From Holophagales bacterium (GTDB lineage: Bacteria > Acidobacteriota > Thermoanaerobaculia > UBA5066): 64,000 nucleotides of DNA. Location: assembly GCA_016714815.1 (NCBI GenBank), contig JADKBZ010000003.1, forward strand, positions 434,001 through 498,000, read 5' to 3'. The notes beneath the pieces are model-generated. The model was given only the letters and a program-made list of their open reading frames with translations, was not told the DNA's origin and did not search any database. Each line of letters starts with the position of its first letter. The stretch's first letter is position 1. The position numbers were made by a program, and so were the translations under genes. Below are positions 9,055 to 16,476 of the stretch, piece by piece.

Positions 9055-9657
9055 ATGAGAGCAGCCCGACTGTCCCTCGGCATCTCGTTCATTGTGCTCG
9101 GAGCGGCCGGCGCGGCCGGCGCCGAGCCCCCCCCGACGCCGGCGGCCAAGCCGGAGTCCGCCCCGCAGCACGTCACGGCCCCCTCTCTGCCGGGCCAGCA
9201 AAACAGGGAGGGAACCGTCCGGCCGGACGGCTCTCTCCCGATGGACTCGGAGGGGTACGCCGTCACGACGACGTACGACGGAACGGCTCCGTCCAAGGCG
9301 TCGCCCCGGCCCGCGCCCAAGGGCGTGACCGTTGTCACCGGCTCCGCCGCGGGCGTCCCCGCAAGAGGTCCGAACGTCCCGATCGGTCCCGCGCCGACGG
9401 GCAAAGGCACGACGACGGGGGCGAACTACATCACCGTGAGTGGCTCGGTCGTGGCGCTGGAGCCTGGCAAGTCGGTGACGATCCGGCTCCAGAGGACGGG
9501 CGTCGAGAACACCTACAAGCTTGCGCCGGGCGCGACGGTCGGCAAGGGCGTCTCAACCGGGAAGCTCGTCCGCGTTCGCGTCCTGGCCGCCGAGAAGGGA
9601 AAGGTCGCGGACAAGGTCGACGTCGTCCCGCCCCTCTCACCGACTCGCGCGAACTAG
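9055..9657 (+). CDS. Secreted Pro/Thr-rich protein of unknown function
   Basis: ATG 9055 (preferred over the in-frame TTG at 9049) starts a 200-residue protein with a signal peptide (LGISFIVLGAAGAAGAEPP). A proline-rich low-complexity region follows, then a compact C-terminal domain (NYITVSGSVVALEPGKSVTI, ENTYKLAPGATVGKGV, KLVRVRVLAAEKGKVADKVD). That tail looks like a small OB- or KOW-like beta barrel. No family name is recognised. It begins a run of plus-strand genes in a zone containing decayed genes. Confidence 0.65.
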   Translation: MRAARLSLGISFIVLGAAGAAGAEPPPTPAAKPESAPQHVTAPSLPGQQNREGTVRPDGSLPMDSEGYAVTTTYDGTAPSKASPRPAPKGVTVVTGSAAGVPARGPNVPIGPAPTGKGTTTGANYITVSGSVVALEPGKSVTIRLQRTGVENTYKLAPGATVGKGVSTGKLVRVRVLAAEKGKVADKVDVVPPLSPTRAN

Positions 9658-9796
9658 AGCACCGGGGCGCTTCGGGACGAGGCGCGAGTCGGAGCAGGCG
9701 ATGAAGACCGCCTGCGGCGCCTGGTTCCTGGCGCGGCGATCCGCGCGGGTGGACTTCGCTTCGTCCCGAAACCCGCTCCTTCGAGGAGGAAACATC

Positions 9797-10320
9797 GTGA
9801 GAGCCGCCCGCGTCCTCTGCGTCCTTCCGGCCGTACTCCTTCTCTCGGCCCCCTTCGTGAAAGCCCAGTCGGCGAATGATCCCCCGACGCTCTTCGAACG
9901 GTGGCAGGAGCGCCGGGAGAAGAGCCCCGCCCTCGAGCAGAAGCTCCTGACGGCCGTCGACGTCATGAAGAAGGCCGCCTGGATGGAAGGGCGCTGGGAG
10001 GTCACCGAGAAGGTCTACAAGGCCGGACGAATCCCCGAGTTGGTGGCGAAGGGGACCCGCGAGTCGCGGCTCGACCTCGACGGCCGCTGCCTCGTCTCCC
10101 GGCAGACGGTCGGCAGCCTGAAGACGATCGACACCCTCATCTCTACGACGCGTACCAGGCGTACTGGTTCCGGCAGATCATGACGAACGGCGGACGGGGA
10201 GCGCTCCAGCCGCTCGTCGCCACGAGCAGCTGGGAGAACGGCGGCCTCGTCTTCTCCGGCACGCTCTGGGCGTTCGGGGAGAAGGCGGACGTGAGGGTTC
10301 GGATTCAGAAGGACTCGGAC
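9797..10320 (+). pseudogene. DUF1579-like secreted protein remnant (frameshifted, 3' end lost)
   Basis: GTG 9797 after GAGGAGG starts a signal peptide (LCVLPAVLLLSAPFVKAQSA) and a DUF1579-like domain: MEGRWEVTEKVYKAGRIPE, ESRLDLDGRCLVSRQT. The frame changes at about 10140-10145 (CTCATCTCTACGACG), where one missing base restores LYDAYQAYWFRQIMTNGG and SGTLWAFGEKADVRVRI. The DUF1579 similarity stops near 10310 and runs straight into MscS-like residues (FFDAVEGG). The gene has therefore lost its 3' end through a deletion that joined it to an MscS remnant. The end coordinate is approximate. Confidence 0.6.
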
Positions 10321-10874
10321 GCCTTCTTCGACGCGGTCGAGGGAGGGGGCGGCTGAAGGTCTCCGAGGCTCTCGCCGCGGCGGCGAAGCCGACGCGGCGC
10401 ATCGCGGCCTCGGTCCTCTGGGTTTTCGCGCTCATCATGGCGTACCCCTATCTGCCGGGGAGCGGCACGGAGGCGTTCAAAGGGGTCAGCGTCGTCCTCA
10501 GCGTGATGATCTCGCTCGGTTCGACGACGATCGTCGGCCAGCTATTCAGCGGCTTCATGCTCCTCTACGCGCGGGTCTTCAAGGTCGGGGATTTCGTCCG
10601 GATCGGCGACGTGGAGGGGACCGCCGACGCGCAGGGACTCTTCGCCACGAGGATCACGACGCCCTGGAACGACGAGTACGAGCTGAACGCGCACATCGAG
10701 AGGCCCGTGGAGCGGATCGCCGTCCTCACGGCGCTTCACGCGAGCATCCAGGACGCCTTCAACGAGCACGGGGTCCAGATCATGTCGCCCCACTATTTCG
10801 ACGACCCGAAGTCCGCGAAGGTGGTTCCGCCGTCGCAGTGGTTTCCGGCACCCGCAAGGCGAAAGGCGGAGTAG
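10315..10874 (+). pseudogene. MscS-family channel remnant with internal deletions
   Basis: From FFDAVEGG (about 10321) through an indel in GGGAGGGGGCGG (about 10342-10352) the MscS pore and beta domain follow: KPTRRIAASVLWVFALIMAY, AYPYLPGSGTEAFKG, GQLFSGFMLLYARVFKVGDF, GDVEGTADAQGLFATRI. Compared with the MscS gene at 1-1319, the stretch after GLFATRI is missing: the sequence jumps to TTPWNDEYELN and then ALHASIQDAFNEHGVQIMSP. At least two in-frame deletions have removed most of the beta domain and the cytoplasmic alpha/beta part. The N-terminal helices are absent. I infer a dead paralogue. Confidence 0.75.
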
Positions 10875-10983
10875 GTCCGTATCGGAAAGCGGCAAACGGG
10901 CGTTCCGGAACGGGAACGGCAACCGATCTGTGGAGAAACGTGCTGAAATCTCCTCATTCGGCCCTCGTCGAAGGAGGACTCTG

Positions 10984-11511
10984 ATGAAACCGATACGCCT
11001 CGCCACGCTGATCCTCGCGGTCGCAGCCTTCGGCTGCTCGACCCTCGAGATCAGCACCGACTACGCCCCGGGGACGGACTTTTCCAGTTACAAGACCTTC
11101 TCGCTCAAGCAGGGAGCCCCGCCGAAGAACCAGATCGCCGCGGAGAGGGTCGCGAACGCGCTCACCGCGGCTCTCGAGGCGAAGGGCATCAAGCGGCTCC
11201 CGGAAGGGGGCGACCTCTCGGTCTACGTCCACTTCCAGGCGGGCAAGGAGACCCAGGTCAACACCACCGGCTACGGCTACGGCGGCTGGGGCGGCTGGCG
11301 CTGGGGCGGCTACGGCGGGATGCAGTCGACGACCGTGACCGAAATTCCCACGGGAATGCTCGTCGTCGACCTCGTCGACGAGGCGAAGGACGTCGCCGTC
11401 TGGCGCGGCATCGCGAAGGACCAGATCTCGACGTCCGCGACGCCCGAGGAGCGGAACCAGAAGGTGAACGAAGTCTTCGCGCAGCTCTTCGCGGGCTTCC
11501 CGCCGAAGTAA
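10984..11511 (+). CDS. DUF4136 family lipoprotein
   Basis: A 175-residue protein starts at ATG 10984 after a strong AAGGAGG. It has a lipoprotein signal (TLILAVAAFGCSTLE) and then the DUF4136 pattern: TDYAPGTDFSSYKTFSL, VANALTAALEAKGIKRLPE, LSVYVHFQAGKE, a Gly/Trp/Tyr-rich loop (GYGGWGGWRWGGYGG), IPTGMLVVDLVDEAKDVAVWRG and a C-terminal helix ending LFAGFPPK. Family members are small envelope lipoproteins of unknown function. It lies 109 bases after the MscS remnant, the same gene order as the MscS gene and the truncated DUF4136 copy at 7197 if the intervening operon is ignored. Confidence 0.88.
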   Translation: MKPIRLATLILAVAAFGCSTLEISTDYAPGTDFSSYKTFSLKQGAPPKNQIAAERVANALTAALEAKGIKRLPEGGDLSVYVHFQAGKETQVNTTGYGYGGWGGWRWGGYGGMQSTTVTEIPTGMLVVDLVDEAKDVAVWRGIAKDQISTSATPEERNQKVNEVFAQLFAGFPPK

Positions 11512-11524
11512 GGGAGATTCGCTG

Positions 11525-11563
11525 GGGCCCGCGCCGGAGACCGTCCGGGCGGGCCCTCTCTTT
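11525..11563 (+). terminator. Rho-independent terminator
   Basis: GGGCCCGC (11525-11532) pairs with GCGGGCCC (11549-11556) and is followed by TCTCTTT. It lies 13 bases after the DUF4136 stop. Confidence 0.7.
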
Positions 11564-11735
11564 CGTCCGCGGGCCCCGTCGAAGGCGTCGCCCTCTATCG
11601 GGAGGCCCTGCGACAGGAAGAACGAGCTGCGGCCCTCCTCCGCGAGACCCCGGCCGAGGCAGACCTGGCCCGGGGGGGGAATAGACGGGCGCCCCGCTGC
11701 GTTTACCTCCCGCGGACCACGAAAGGAGCCTCGCC

Positions 11736-12842
11736 GTGTTCTGGATGTATGCCGCTTTCATTCTACTCGTCCTCGTGCTGCTCGCGCTCGACCTCGGGGT
11801 CTTCCACCGGAAGGTCCACGTCGTCTCCGTAAGGGAGGCCCTCGGCTGGTCGGCCTTCTGGATCGCCCTCGGCCTCGCGTTCAGCGGTTTCATCTACGCC
11901 GGCTACGAGAACCATTGGATGGGCCTCGGGCTGACGCCCGACCTGATGACCCTGCGTCCGGTCCCGGTGGAAGGGCTCGGGACGGTCTACAACGACGGGG
12001 CGTCGGCTGTCGTGAAGTACGTGACGGGATACCTCGTCGAGAAGTCTCTCGCCGTGGACAACATCTTCGTCATCAGCATGATCTTCACGTTCTTCGCGGT
12101 CCCCGCGATCTACCAGCACCGGGTTCTCTTCTGGGGGATCCTCGGGGCGCTGGTGCTGCGCGGGGCGATGATCGCCGCGGGCGCACGGATGATCCAGGAG
12201 TTCTCGTGGATCATCTACGTCTTCGGCGGGTTCCTCATCCTGACCGGCGTCAAGATGCTCCTCCTGAAGGAGGGCGAGACCGACCCGAACAAGAACCTCG
12301 TCGTCCGGGCGACCCGCAGGCTCCTGCCGATCACCGAGCGTTTCCACGGGGAGCACTTCTTCGTGAGGGCGGGGACCGACGCCTCGCACGAGGCGGAAAC
12401 CCCGGGCGCGGCCGTCGGCCCGGACGCGGTCGTCGACTCCGCCAGGCGGGGAGCCCTGCTGGCGACGCCGCTCTTCCTGGCCCTCGTCATGGTGGAGTTC
12501 ACCGACCTGATCTTCGCGGTCGACTCGATCCCGGCGATCTTCGCCATCACGACCGACCCGTTCCTCGTCTTCACCAGCAACGTGTTCGCCATCCTCGGCC
12601 TGCGCAGCCTGTACTTCGCCCTGGCCGGGATGATCGACAAGTTCCGCTACCTGAAGGTCTCCCTCGCGGTCGTGCTGATGGTCGTGGGCGTCAAGATGAT
12701 GACCCACACGTGGCTGAAGCAGCAGCTCGGCGAGAACTTCAACCTCTACCTGCTCGCGGTGGTGCTCCTGATCCTGGCGGCGGGTGTGGTCGCGTCCCTG
12801 CTCAAGGGCCGCCGGGACGAGGCGAAGGCGGGGGCGGCCTGA
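11736..12842 (+). CDS. TerC-family membrane protein (Alx-like)
   Basis: GTG 11736 follows AAAGGAG and starts a 368-residue protein with eight or nine predicted membrane helices. TerC signatures are clear: VVKYVTGYLVEKSLAVDNIF, HRVLFWGILGALVLRGAMI, FLILTGVKMLL, VMVEFTDLIFAVDSIPAIFA and FVFTSN-like LVFTSNVFAILGLRSLYF. The paired acidic motifs (EKSLAVDN, EFTDLIFAVDS) are those proposed to bind metal in Alx/TerC proteins, which have been linked to manganese export. I saw no yybP-ykoY-type leader upstream. The 11564-11735 interval holds a GC-rich stretch with no recognised element. A second, shorter TerC paralogue lies at 16477. Confidence 0.92.
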   Translation: MFWMYAAFILLVLVLLALDLGVFHRKVHVVSVREALGWSAFWIALGLAFSGFIYAGYENHWMGLGLTPDLMTLRPVPVEGLGTVYNDGASAVVKYVTGYLVEKSLAVDNIFVISMIFTFFAVPAIYQHRVLFWGILGALVLRGAMIAAGARMIQEFSWIIYVFGGFLILTGVKMLLLKEGETDPNKNLVVRATRRLLPITERFHGEHFFVRAGTDASHEAETPGAAVGPDAVVDSARRGALLATPLFLALVMVEFTDLIFAVDSIPAIFAITTDPFLVFTSNVFAILGLRSLYFALAGMIDKFRYLKVSLAVVLMVVGVKMMTHTWLKQQLGENFNLYLLAVVLLILAAGVVASLLKGRRDEAKAGAA

Positions 12843-12861
12843 CGCCGGCCCCCGGGGCACG

Positions 12862-12890
12862 TTGACACGGGAGACGCCCGAACCCATATT
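12862..12890 (+). promoter_or_regulatory. Sigma-70-type promoter of the thiamine operon
   Basis: TTGACA (12862-12867) and CATATT (12885-12890) are spaced by 17 bases. Transcription would start near 12897, just before the riboswitch. Confidence 0.7.
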
Positions 12891-12899
12891 CACCGCTGA

Positions 12900-12980
12900 C
12901 GGATGCCTAGGGGTGGCCGGTATTCCGGCCTGAGAGCAAACCCTCGAACCTGATCCGGGTCATACCGGCGAAGGGAACGG
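12900..12980 (+). promoter_or_regulatory. TPP riboswitch (THI element)
   Basis: The aptamer core is visible in order: AGGGGTG (12909-12915), the pyrimidine-sensor motif CTGAGA (12930-12935), ACCCTCGAACCTGAT (12939-12953), CCGGGTCATACCGGCG (12955-12970) and the closing AAGGGA (12971-12976). Spacing and sequence match the THI consensus that binds thiamine pyrophosphate. It precedes a TonB receptor, PnuT and a kinase, and so identifies that operon as thiamine-responsive. High TPP is expected to lower expression. Confidence 0.95.
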
Positions 12981-12984
12981 CAAA

Positions 12985-13059
12985 CGGAAGCGGATGCTTC
13001 CGCAAACCTCGAGAGCCCCGACGGATCCGCTTCGATCGCCCCGTGCACCGGGCACGGGG
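12985..13059 (+). promoter_or_regulatory. Probable expression platform of the TPP riboswitch (two hairpins)
   Basis: Hairpin A pairs CGGAAGC (12985-12991) with GCTTCCG (12996-13002). Hairpin B pairs CCCCGTGC (13039-13046) with GCACGGGG (13052-13059) and ends two bases before the GAGGAGG ribosome-binding site of the receptor gene. Neither is followed by a T-run, so control of translation initiation is more likely than termination. Confidence 0.55.
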
Positions 13060-13074
13060 GGAGGAGGCGCTTCC

Positions 13075-15294
13075 ATGACCTTCACCTCGGCAGCGACATC
13101 GGCCCTCCTGGCCATCTCCCTGGCGCTCGGCGGCGCCCTCGCGCCCGCCCCGGCGCACGCCGCCCCGGAAGACGAGCCGCGGACCGCGACGGCCGTGGTG
13201 CCGACCGCGGTACCGACCGCGGTACCGGCGCCCGCCCGACAGTCCGCCGCAGCCGAGAAGGACCCTCCCCGGCTCCCCCGCCGCGTCGAAGAGGTCGTCG
13301 TCCAGGCCGTCCGCGCCGACGCGGACACACCCGTGACGAAGACGGACGTCTCCCGAGAGGAGATCGCGAAGGAGAACGTCGGCCAGGAGATGCCCGCCCT
13401 CCTCGCGGACCTTCCGTCGATGACGTACTACTCCGACACGGGCCTCGGGAACGGCTACGCCTACGTCTCGATGCGCGGCATCGGCCCTACCCGGATCAAC
13501 TTCACGCTGGACGGCGTGCCGCTGAACGAGCCCGAGGACGGCACGCTCTACTTCGTCGACTTTGCCGACCTCGGCAGCTCCGTCGAGAGCCTGCAGGTGC
13601 AGCGGGGCGTCGGAACCTCCGCCGCGGGGGTCGCGAGCTTCGCGGGCTCGGTCAACTTCGCGAGCCTCGACCTGGCGGAATCGACCGGGACGACCGCACG
13701 GTTCTCTCTCGGCTCTTTCGGGGCCGCGCGGGCCACCGCCGGCTTCCAGTCGGGCCGGCTCGGCAGCTCGGGCCTCAAGGCCTACGTGAGGGGGTCGTAC
13801 CAGGCGACGGACGGCTTCCGCGACAACTCCGCCATCCGTCAGACGAGCGTCTACGCGGGGGTCTCTCACGAGAGTGCGGAGGGCTACTTCAAGCTCTTCG
13901 GCTTCCTCGGCCGCGAGACGTCGCAATCGGCCTACTACGCCGTCGAGCCGGAGATCCTCGAGGAGAACATCCGCTTCAACCCGCTCACCCCCGACGACCG
14001 CGACCGCTTCGGCCAGCAGTTCGTCGAGGCGCAGTACACGCGCTTCCTGAGCGAGACGTCGAGCCTCGCGGGCCAGCTCTACGTGAACGACGCCGGGGGC
14101 TGGTACCGGCTTTGGAACTCCTCGGGGACCGCGCTCCGGGAATACGGCCTCGACTGGACGAACCTCGGGGCGTCGCTGACGTACAAGGCGGACCTCGGTC
14201 CGATTGGCCTCACGTGGGGCGTCCACGGGAGCGACTTCGGCAGCACGCGGACCCGCGACGTCGTCGGAGGAGCGCGGAGCTACGCCAACGACGGGCACAA
14301 GAGCGAGGCGTCGACGTTCGTCAAGCTCGCCCGTGAATCCGGCCCGTGGCACGTCTATGCCGACGCGCAGCTCCGGTGGGCCCGCTTCCGCTACGAGGGG
14401 AGCGTCGACCTGGCGCCGGTCTCGTGGACCTTCTTCAACCCGAAGCTGGGGGTCCGCCGCGACCTCGGGAAGGCGCTCTCCGTCTACGCCTCCGCCGGCC
14501 TGACGAGCCGCGAGCCGGGACGCGGCGACCTCCTGTCCGGAGAGGAGAACGCCTCGGTCGTCCACGACCTGACCGCCGTGAAACCCGAGAAGGTCCTCGC
14601 GTTCGAGCTCGGGACCGCCTGGAAGAGGGGTCCCTTCTCGGCCCAGCTGAACCTCTACGACATGGAGTTCCGGGACGAGATCGCCCTGACGGGCGAGCAG
14701 TCGGAGGTCGGCCTCTCGATCCGCAGGAACGCCGATTCCAGCTTCCGGCGCGGCCTCGAGTGGGACCTCGCCTGGCGGCCCCGCGAGGCGGTCGCGGTCC
14801 GCTTCGCCGGAAACTGGAGCTGGAACCGGATCCGCTCCTGGACGCAGTTCTACGACGTCTACGACGAGGCGGGAGAATGGAGCGGCTCGACGAGCCGCAC
14901 GTTCCAGGACGTCGAGCCGGTCCTCTCTCCCCCGTTCGCCGGGAGCCTCTCGGTTGAAGGCTCGCCGCTCCCCTGGCTGACGCTCGGGGCCGGGGCGCGC
15001 TACGTCGCGGCGTCGTGGCTCGACAACACGAACGCGGAAGGGATCGCGACGCCCGACTGGTGGAAGGTCGACCTCTCCGCGAGCCTCGACCTCTCCCGTT
15101 TCGTGAAGACCGGCAGCCCGCGCCTCCGGCTCCTCGTCGACAACGTCCTCGACGACCGGCGGATCTGGCCCAACGGCTACAGCTATCTCTACGCCACCCG
15201 CGACGGGGCCGGGACCGAGAACCTCGCGGGGGTCCCATACTTCTTCCCCATGGCCACCCGCAACGTCACCGTCGTCCTGGACCTCGGGTTCTGA
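13075..15294 (+). CDS. TonB-dependent outer-membrane receptor, probable thiamine (or thiamine-phosphate) uptake
   Basis: ATG 13075, placed after GGGAGGAGGC, starts a 739-residue protein with a signal peptide (LLAISLALGGALAPAPAHAA). A TonB-box-like segment (VEEVVVQAVRADA) is followed by the plug (EMPALLADLPSMTYYSDTG, YVSMRGIGPTRINFTLDGVP, VESLQVQRGVG) and a 22-strand-type barrel ending in the aromatic terminus VTVVLDLGF. The TPP riboswitch directly upstream and pnuT two bases downstream fit the OMR1-type thiamine receptor operons described by comparative genomics in Bacteroidetes and Proteobacteria. The receptor would use TonB/ExbBD encoded elsewhere. Substrate assignment rests on the riboswitch and context. 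Confidence 0.9.
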   Translation: MTFTSAATSALLAISLALGGALAPAPAHAAPEDEPRTATAVVPTAVPTAVPAPARQSAAAEKDPPRLPRRVEEVVVQAVRADADTPVTKTDVSREEIAKENVGQEMPALLADLPSMTYYSDTGLGNGYAYVSMRGIGPTRINFTLDGVPLNEPEDGTLYFVDFADLGSSVESLQVQRGVGTSAAGVASFAGSVNFASLDLAESTGTTARFSLGSFGAARATAGFQSGRLGSSGLKAYVRGSYQATDGFRDNSAIRQTSVYAGVSHESAEGYFKLFGFLGRETSQSAYYAVEPEILEENIRFNPLTPDDRDRFGQQFVEAQYTRFLSETSSLAGQLYVNDAGGWYRLWNSSGTALREYGLDWTNLGASLTYKADLGPIGLTWGVHGSDFGSTRTRDVVGGARSYANDGHKSEASTFVKLARESGPWHVYADAQLRWARFRYEGSVDLAPVSWTFFNPKLGVRRDLGKALSVYASAGLTSREPGRGDLLSGEENASVVHDLTAVKPEKVLAFELGTAWKRGPFSAQLNLYDMEFRDEIALTGEQSEVGLSIRRNADSSFRRGLEWDLAWRPREAVAVRFAGNWSWNRIRSWTQFYDVYDEAGEWSGSTSRTFQDVEPVLSPPFAGSLSVEGSPLPWLTLGAGARYVAASWLDNTNAEGIATPDWWKVDLSASLDLSRFVKTGSPRLRLLVDNVLDDRRIWPNGYSYLYATRDGAGTENLAGVPYFFPMATRNVTVVLDLGF

Positions 15295-15295
15295 C

Positions 15296-15892
15296 ATGCC
15301 GATGAGCCCGTTGGAGATCGCCGGCTTCGTCTCCGGCGTTCTCGCCGTCTGGCTGACGGCCAAGGAGAGCCCCTGGTGCTGGCCGACGGGACTCGTCAAC
15401 GTCAGCCTCTACATCGTCATCTGCTGGCAGGCCAGGCTCTACGCCGACACGGGACTGCAGGTCGTCTACGTCTTCGTCTGCATCTACGGGTGGTGGGAGT
15501 GGCTCCACGGAGGGAAGGGGGGCGGCCGGCTCACCGTCTCCCGCGCGCCCCGCTCCACGCTCATGGGGCTGACGGTCGCGGGGGCCGTCTTCGCGGCGCT
15601 TCTCGGGTACGGCTTCCATCGCTTCACCGACGCCTCGTTTCCCTACCTGGACTCCACGCTGACCTCCTACAGCCTCGTCGCCCAGTGGCTCCAGACGAAG
15701 AAGCAGATCGAGACCTGGTGGTTCTGGATCGCCGTCGACGTCGGCTACATCGGCCTCTACCCCGCCAAGGGCCTCTGGCTCACGGCGCTCCTCTACGCCA
15801 TCTTCCTCGGCCTCTGCCTCATGGGCCTGAAGGCCTGGAAACGCTCTCTCACGGCCGTCGCGGCCGGGGAGCCGCTCCCGGAGGCCGCTTGA
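15296..15892 (+). CDS. pnuT: PnuC-family thiamine transporter (PnuT)
   Basis: A 198-residue inner-membrane protein begins one base after the receptor stop. It has about seven hydrophobic segments and PnuC-family landmarks: WLTAKESPWCWPTGLVN, YADTGLQVVYVFVCIYGWWEW, and QWLQTKKQIETWWFWIAVDV with the conserved W-F-W-x-x-x-D. PnuT proteins are facilitators of the PnuC family that move thiamine by diffusion and depend on phosphorylation in the cytoplasm to trap it. The TPP riboswitch and the downstream kinase support thiamine rather than nicotinamide riboside as substrate. Confidence 0.9.
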   Translation: MPMSPLEIAGFVSGVLAVWLTAKESPWCWPTGLVNVSLYIVICWQARLYADTGLQVVYVFVCIYGWWEWLHGGKGGGRLTVSRAPRSTLMGLTVAGAVFAALLGYGFHRFTDASFPYLDSTLTSYSLVAQWLQTKKQIETWWFWIAVDVGYIGLYPAKGLWLTALLYAIFLGLCLMGLKAWKRSLTAVAAGEPLPEAA

Positions 15893-16437
15893 GGCCGCTG
15901 AAGGTCGTCGTCACCGGTTCGGAATGCACCGGAAAAACGACACTCGCCCGATCACTCGCAGCCCGCTTCGAGGCGCCGTACGTGCCCGAGTTCTGCCGGG
16001 GCTACCAGGACGCCCTCGGAAGGCCGCTCGACGAGGGCGACGTCGAACCGATCGCCCGGGGCCAGGTCGCCGAGGCCGACGCGGCGGAGGCACGGGCGAC
16101 GCGGCTCCTCGTGCTCGACACCGACCTCGTCTCGACGGTCGTCTACGCGAGGCACTACTACGGGCGCTGCCCCGCCTGGGTCGAGGAGGCCGCGCGGGAG
16201 CGGCGCGCCGACCTCTACCTCCTCTGCGCCCCCGACCTTCCGTGGAAGGCCGACGGCCAGCGCGACCGGGGAGACCGGCGGGACGAGATGCACCGGCTCT
16301 TCGCGGGGGCGCTCGCCGAGCTCGGGGCCGAGGTGCGACTCGTCGCGGGCCCCGGGCCCGGACGGGAGAGCGACGCCACCGCTGCCGTCTCCTGCGCACT
16401 TGCCACACGCTCTCCCCATCCCCGGCCGGCCGGTTAG
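15889..16437 (+). CDS. NadR-like P-loop kinase, candidate thiamine kinase
   Basis: TTG 15889 overlaps the pnuT stop in TTGA and starts a 182-residue protein. It has a Walker A (VTGSECTGKTTLARSLA), VPEFCRGYQ, LLVLDTDLVSTVVYARHYYG and DLPWKADGQRD. These are the landmarks of the ribosylnicotinamide-kinase domain of NadR (AAA_28 family). Sister operons usually carry a thiamine pyrophosphokinase in this position; here a nucleoside-kinase-like enzyme replaces it. Phosphorylation of imported thiamine to the monophosphate, for ThiL to finish, is the simplest reading. Nicotinamide riboside kinase activity is the alternative suggested by homology. Translational coupling to pnuT fits metabolic trapping of the substrate. 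Confidence 0.8.
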   Translation: MRPLKVVVTGSECTGKTTLARSLAARFEAPYVPEFCRGYQDALGRPLDEGDVEPIARGQVAEADAAEARATRLLVLDTDLVSTVVYARHYYGRCPAWVEEAARERRADLYLLCAPDLPWKADGQRDRGDRRDEMHRLFAGALAELGAEVRLVAGPGPGRESDATAAVSCALATRSPHPRPAG

Positions 16438-16476
16438 ACTCCGGGCAGCCCGGACACCGAACCGCAGAGGGAAACA

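Noticed and set aside
11564..11735. Possible yybP-ykoY manganese riboswitch before the Alx-like terC gene
   Set aside because: None of the conserved loop sequences of that class is visible in the interval.
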